Positions 60,307 through 64,000 of a DNA stretch of 64,000 bases are shown here, piece after piece. Under the pieces are notes generated by a model. The model was not told the origin of the DNA. It did no database searches and saw only the letters and a program-made list of their open reading frames with translations. Location: positions 124,001 to 188,000 of the forward strand of contig NZ_JAHSPG010000006.1 in the NCBI RefSeq assembly GCF_019130065.1. Reading direction: 5' to 3'. Source of the stretch: Pinibacter aurantiacus. Its GTDB lineage: Bacteria; Bacteroidota; Bacteroidia; Chitinophagales; Chitinophagaceae. How positions within the stretch are numbered: the first letter of the stretch is position 1; every line of letters begins with the position of its first letter. The translations under genes were made by a program, and so were the position numbers.

Positions 60307-61308
60307 ATGAAAAAAACTTTTTTCTGCATTGATGCACATACTTGTGGTAATCCTGTAAGACTTGTTGCAGGAGGTGGTCCGGATTTAAAAGGCGCAACGA
60401 TGAGCGACAAGCGCCAGCATTTTTTAAAAGAATTTGATTGGATAAGAAAGGGCCTCATGTTTGAACCACGCGGTCACGACATGATGAGCGGAAGCATTTT
60501 ATATCCGCCGCATGATGAAGCTAATGATGTGGCTGTACTGTTTATCGAAACGAGCGGATGCCTGCCCATGTGCGGACACGGAACCATTGGCACCATTACC
60601 ATCGCCATTGAAGAAGGATTGATCGTTCCTAAAACGCCGGGCATTGTGCGTATGGAAGCGCCTGCCGGTTTGGTAATGATCAGTTATAAACAGGAAGGCA
60701 AAAAAGTAAAATCCGTAAAGCTTACGAATATCCCTTCTTTCCTCGCAGTAGAGAACATTCAAGTTGAATGCCCGGAGTTGGGAATGCTTACAGTGGACGT
60801 TAGTTACGGAGGAAACTTTTACGCTATTGTTGATCCGCAACCCAATTTCAAAGGGCTGCAAGAGTACAGTGCCGATAAATTAATCAGTTGGAGCAGAGTG
60901 ATGAGAGACAGGATCAACGCCGCTTACACGTTTATTCATCCTGAGAATCCAACCATCAACGGTTGCTCACATATTTTATGGACAGGAGAGGTGATTGATA
61001 AAACTTCCACCGCACGCAACGCAGTATTTTATGGCGATAAGGCGATTGACCGCTCGCCATGTGGAACCGGCACGTCAGCAAGAATGGCGCAATGGTACGC
61101 AAAAGGAAAACTTAAAAAAGGAGATCAGTTCATCCACGAAAGCATCATCGGTTCCAAATTCATCGGTACGATAGAAGAAGAATTAAAAGTAGGAGACAAG
61201 GCCGCCATTAGACCTGGAATTGAAGGCTGGGCAAGGATTTACGGGTACAATACCATTTCCATAGATCCGGAAGATGATCCGTATGCGTATGGGTTTCAGG
61301 TGATCTAA
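60307..61308 (+). CDS. 4-hydroxyproline 2-epimerase (proline racemase family)
   Basis: 333 residues. The two catalytic cysteines are Cys89 in LPMCGHGTIG and Cys252 in SPCGTGTSA, the arrangement of active proline racemase/hydroxyproline epimerases (dehydratase relatives have Thr at one position). FFCIDAHTCGNPVRLVAGG is the family start and FIHESIIGSKFIGTI the C-terminal block. It interconverts trans-4-hydroxy-L-proline and cis-4-hydroxy-D-proline, feeding the FAD dehydrogenase. Epimerase is preferred over plain proline racemase because all later steps of hydroxyproline degradation are encoded nearby. Last gene of the dapA-aldehyde dehydrogenase-epimerase operon. Confidence 0.92.
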   Translation: MKKTFFCIDAHTCGNPVRLVAGGGPDLKGATMSDKRQHFLKEFDWIRKGLMFEPRGHDMMSGSILYPPHDEANDVAVLFIETSGCLPMCGHGTIGTITIAIEEGLIVPKTPGIVRMEAPAGLVMISYKQEGKKVKSVKLTNIPSFLAVENIQVECPELGMLTVDVSYGGNFYAIVDPQPNFKGLQEYSADKLISWSRVMRDRINAAYTFIHPENPTINGCSHILWTGEVIDKTSTARNAVFYGDKAIDRSPCGTGTSARMAQWYAKGKLKKGDQFIHESIIGSKFIGTIEEELKVGDKAAIRPGIEGWARIYGYNTISIDPEDDPYAYGFQVI

Positions 61309-61388
61309 TCGGTGAAGAAAAATTAATAATTAATAATTAAGAATTAATACGGCGGCTGCAAGGGGATTCTCAACAGCACGCTCGTGAA

Positions 61389-61473
61389 CCAGCCCCAGAG
61401 GGGCGGCACGTTAGTAGACTAAGATTTAAGGTGCACCGTAAATTCCAGCCCCAGAGGGGCGACATGTTAGTTT
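61389..61473. repeat. GCCCCAGAGGGGC direct repeats
   Basis: Two copies of CCAGCCCCAGAGGGGCG-(A/G)-CA-(C/T)-GTTAGT, at 61389-61415 and 61445-61471, with a 56-base period. Each unit carries its own GCCCCAGAGGGGC hairpin. An AT-rich TTAATAATTAATAATTAA stretch precedes them at about 61322-61340. Familiar dispersed Bacteroidota repeat type; it lies before the alpha-galactosidase gene. Confidence 0.75.
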
Positions 61474-61572
61474 CGAAGAAGCGCGGTATTAGGCTGTTCG
61501 AAATTGAACACCTTGTGTGCAATTTTTTTGCATCATTTTTTAAATGTTAAACAGACAGTTAATTTCCATATC

Positions 61573-63813
61573 ATGAACAGGCATTTTTTTTCACTGATAT
61601 TTCTTTTGCTGCTTCAATGCATGATGGCTCTGGGGCAACGCCAACAGTCAATATCATTGCCTGCAGCGAAGTTTGTTACCGGCGATAACACCCAATGGTC
61701 AATGCCTGGCTTCAACGACAAAGAATGGAAAACCATTAAAACCGGCACCGTTTGGCAAGAGCAGGGATTTGCCGATTATCATGGATATGCATGGTACAGG
61801 ATACACATAGTGATTCCTTCACGCATGAGGCTGCAATCATTTTGGAAGGACAGTCTCTGCCTCTACCTCGCACATGTCAACGATGTTGATGAAACATATT
61901 TGAACGGAAGAAAGATCGGCAAGACCGGTGCGTTTCCTGAAGATGCAGGTGGATATGTAAGTAAATGGCCCGCGGTAAGGGCTTATCATATTGCGGCGTC
62001 TGATCCTGCAATTAAATGGGACAAAGAAAATGTGATCGCTATAAAAGTCTACGATGGCGGCGGCTCTGGCGGTATTTTTATGGGGAACCCAAGCATCACG
62101 ATGCTGGAGAAAATTGACGGTACCAGTATTGGCGTCATGACCGACAGCACGCTCTTTGATAATGCAAAAGCGATTGTTCCTGTGAAATTAAGTAACGACT
62201 TTAACACCCGGATAGAAGGCGCCTTGCAAGTAAAGGTGATCGATAATTTTCAACAAAAAGTTATACAGACAAAAACAGTTAAGCTCACCATTGAACCTTT
62301 TAGCAAGAAAATATTTTCCTTCACTGTTCCTAATAAAGCGGGCATTTCTTTCAACAGTTCATTTATCGATAACAGTTCAAAGTTGTCCGTAACAAACAAC
62401 CAGTCACTGGCTTATATACTAACTCCAAAGGCATCAGGCAAGCCACAGATCAATAGCGCCAGCGCTTTTGGCGTTCGACCCGCCTCGCCAGTGTTATTCA
62501 GGGTTGCCGCCTCTGGCAACAAGCCCATGCAATACTTCGAAAAAGATCTTCCTGCCGGTTTGCAACTCGATTCATCTACCGGCATCGTCACCGGTTCAAT
62601 CAAACAAAAAGGTGATTATATTTTTACTGTTGGCGCAACCAACAATCTTGGGGTTGCCTCAAAGCAGATGGTCATTAAAATAGGCGATCAATTGGCGCTC
62701 ACGCCTCCGATGGGCTGGAACAGTTGGAACTGCTGGGGTATAATTGTAAGTGCAGATAAAGTGAAGAGTTCCGCGCAAGCGTTGATTGATAAAGGATTGA
62801 TTGACTATGGCTGGTCGTACATCAACATCGACGACGGTTGGGAAGCGCCGGAACGCAATGTTGACGGCACCATCGCCACCAACGAAAAGTTCGGCAACAT
62901 GAAGGAGCTGGGCGACTGGCTACACAGCAATGGATTGAAATTCGGGATTTATTCTTCACCCGGTCCACGCACTTGTGGCGGTTATCTCGGTTCTTATCAA
63001 CATGAAAAACAGGATGCTGATTCATACGCATCATGGGGCATCGACTACTTAAAATATGACTGGTGCAGTTACGACGGCATTGTTGGAAAGGATACGACGA
63101 CTGCTGCATACATAAAGCCCTACACAATAATGTCAGAAGCATTGCGTGCTCAACCGCGTGATATTGTGTACAGTCTTTGCCAATATGGTATGAAGGATGT
63201 TTGGAAATGGGGACCACAAGTGAACGGACAAAGCTGGCGCACTACCGAAGATATTGAAGATACCTGGCAGAGTCTTTATTCAATTGGCTTTCACCAGGAT
63301 AGGCTATTTTCTTATGCAGGTCCCGGTCATTGGAACGATCCTGACATGATGATCGTAGGGCAGGTCGGTTGGGGCGAAAACCTTCATCCATCAAGACTTA
63401 CACCGGATGAACAATATACGCACGTAACGTTGTGGTCGCTTTTGTCAGCACCATTGCTGATAGGATGTGACCTGAGCAAGCTCGACAATTTTACTTTACA
63501 ACTACTCACCAACAGTGAAGTTATTGCGGTGAATCAGGATCTGTTAGGAAAGCAGGCGCAACGCGTCTTTAATACTGACAGCACACAAGTGTGGATGAAG
63601 GAATTGGAGTCTGGAGAAAAGGCTATCGGGATATTTAACATGAGTACCAAATATAGAACCGTGAAGGTCACCTGGGATTCATTGGGCCTTACTGCTCCAC
63701 AACAAGTGAGAAATATTTGGAGACAACAGAATGTAACAGCAAACAAACTTTTCTACACGGCTGAACTGCCGCCGCATGGAGTGGCGTTTATCAAAGTGGT
63801 GGCAAAAAAGTAG
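61573..63813 (+). CDS. secreted GH27 alpha-galactosidase with N-terminal binding domains
   Basis: 746 residues from ATG 61573 (MNRHFFSLIFLLLLQCMMALGQ is a signal peptide; a frame start at 61504 would bury it). Domain order: beta-sandwich sugar-binding domain (~25-185), a linker beta domain, a putative-Ig (He_PIG-like) domain (~325-370), then the GH27 barrel from TPPMGWNSWNCWG. YINIDDGWE, nucleophile Asp496 in YLKYDWCSYDG and acid/base Asp560 in RTTEDIEDTW are all present. A C-terminal beta domain closes the protein. It releases terminal alpha-galactose. Placement directly after the hydroxyproline operon and before an amino-acid permease may mean it deglycosylates Ser-O-alpha-galactose of extensins; galactomannan or raffinose-type substrates are the standard alternatives. 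Confidence 0.9.
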   Translation: MNRHFFSLIFLLLLQCMMALGQRQQSISLPAAKFVTGDNTQWSMPGFNDKEWKTIKTGTVWQEQGFADYHGYAWYRIHIVIPSRMRLQSFWKDSLCLYLAHVNDVDETYLNGRKIGKTGAFPEDAGGYVSKWPAVRAYHIAASDPAIKWDKENVIAIKVYDGGGSGGIFMGNPSITMLEKIDGTSIGVMTDSTLFDNAKAIVPVKLSNDFNTRIEGALQVKVIDNFQQKVIQTKTVKLTIEPFSKKIFSFTVPNKAGISFNSSFIDNSSKLSVTNNQSLAYILTPKASGKPQINSASAFGVRPASPVLFRVAASGNKPMQYFEKDLPAGLQLDSSTGIVTGSIKQKGDYIFTVGATNNLGVASKQMVIKIGDQLALTPPMGWNSWNCWGIIVSADKVKSSAQALIDKGLIDYGWSYINIDDGWEAPERNVDGTIATNEKFGNMKELGDWLHSNGLKFGIYSSPGPRTCGGYLGSYQHEKQDADSYASWGIDYLKYDWCSYDGIVGKDTTTAAYIKPYTIMSEALRAQPRDIVYSLCQYGMKDVWKWGPQVNGQSWRTTEDIEDTWQSLYSIGFHQDRLFSYAGPGHWNDPDMMIVGQVGWGENLHPSRLTPDEQYTHVTLWSLLSAPLLIGCDLSKLDNFTLQLLTNSEVIAVNQDLLGKQAQRVFNTDSTQVWMKELESGEKAIGIFNMSTKYRTVKVTWDSLGLTAPQQVRNIWRQQNVTANKLFYTAELPPHGVAFIKVVAKK

Positions 63814-63873
63814 ACGAGGGCTTGGGTTGAAAACAAACACAACATTGTTTAAATAGAGAACCAAATTTTCTGC

Positions 63874-64000
63874 ATGGAGAAAACTGCAACAACTCAAAAG
63901 AAATTCAAACAATCATTCAGCCTGCTGGATGCAACAATGATCGTAGCAGGGTCAATGATCGGCTCGGGCATTTTTATCGTAAGTGCCGACATTACAAGAA
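63874..64000 (+). CDS. APC-type amino-acid permease (partial, C-terminus beyond window edge)
   Basis: 42 codons are visible, open to the window edge. The protein starts MEKTATTQKKFKQSFSLLDA and continues into MIVAGSMIGSGIFIVSADI, the first transmembrane helix with the GSxxGSGIF substrate/ion motif of the amino acid-polyamine-organocation superfamily. It would import amino acids or short products across the inner membrane and could serve the hydroxyproline pathway encoded just upstream; the substrate cannot be determined from this fragment. Confidence 0.8.
   Translation, partial: MEKTATTQKKFKQSFSLLDATMIVAGSMIGSGIFIVSADITR

Overview
The window comes from a member of the Bacteroidota, most likely the Chitinophagaceae/Chitinophagales. 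The evidence is three SusC/SusD pairs, an ECF sigma/FecR pair with a DUF4974-type C-terminus, two large PKD-repeat proteins ending in the type B (gliding-motility/CHU_C) sorting domain of the type IX secretion system, lipoprotein signals of the Bacteroidota kind, and many nested palindromic intergenic repeats. No rRNA, tRNA, CRISPR array, transposase or phage gene was seen.

Layout. 1-16 kb: an overlapping MarR-GNAT pair (the GNAT runs off the left edge), a secreted PKD protein, a small lipoprotein, a tandem universal stress protein in operon with a stand-alone PEP/pyruvate-binding (PPDK_N) domain, a GH39-like glycosidase, a hemerythrin-domain protein, a TPR lipoprotein and a 1,409-residue PKD surface protein. 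15.8-31.7 kb: a pectin utilisation locus. A minus-strand block carries SusC, SusD, two serine esterases and a CE8 pectin methylesterase, with FecR and ECF sigma upstream. A divergent plus-strand block carries GH2, GH28 and a second CE8. 31.9-43.5 kb: a small secreted protein, a probable 53-residue membrane peptide, a Tat-exported phospholipase C, and a second SusC/SusD operon with two accessory lipoproteins (DUF4998-type; DUF4959/DUF5000-type) but no glycosidase. 44-45.5 kb: an M61 peptidase.

45.8-61.3 kb holds the most interesting system: a complete trans-4-hydroxy-L-proline catabolic pathway (proline-racemase-family epimerase, DadA-like FAD dehydrogenase, DapA-family deaminase, 2-oxoglutarate-semialdehyde dehydrogenase). 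It is combined with a DPP-IV-type peptidase, a DUF885 hydrolase, its own SusC/SusD transporter and an AraC regulator. Three candidate operons of this locus have helically phased GGTTAA-like direct repeats upstream, which suggests one AraC-controlled regulon importing and degrading hydroxyproline-containing peptides. A GH27 alpha-galactosidase and the start of an APC-type amino-acid permease follow directly. Together with the pectin locus this suggests feeding on plant cell wall, including hydroxyproline-rich glycoproteins such as extensin; the substrate is inference.

Intergenic regions are packed with dispersed inverted repeats of at least eight families, many at convergent gene ends where they may act as terminators. 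Several families recur tens of kilobases apart within this window.
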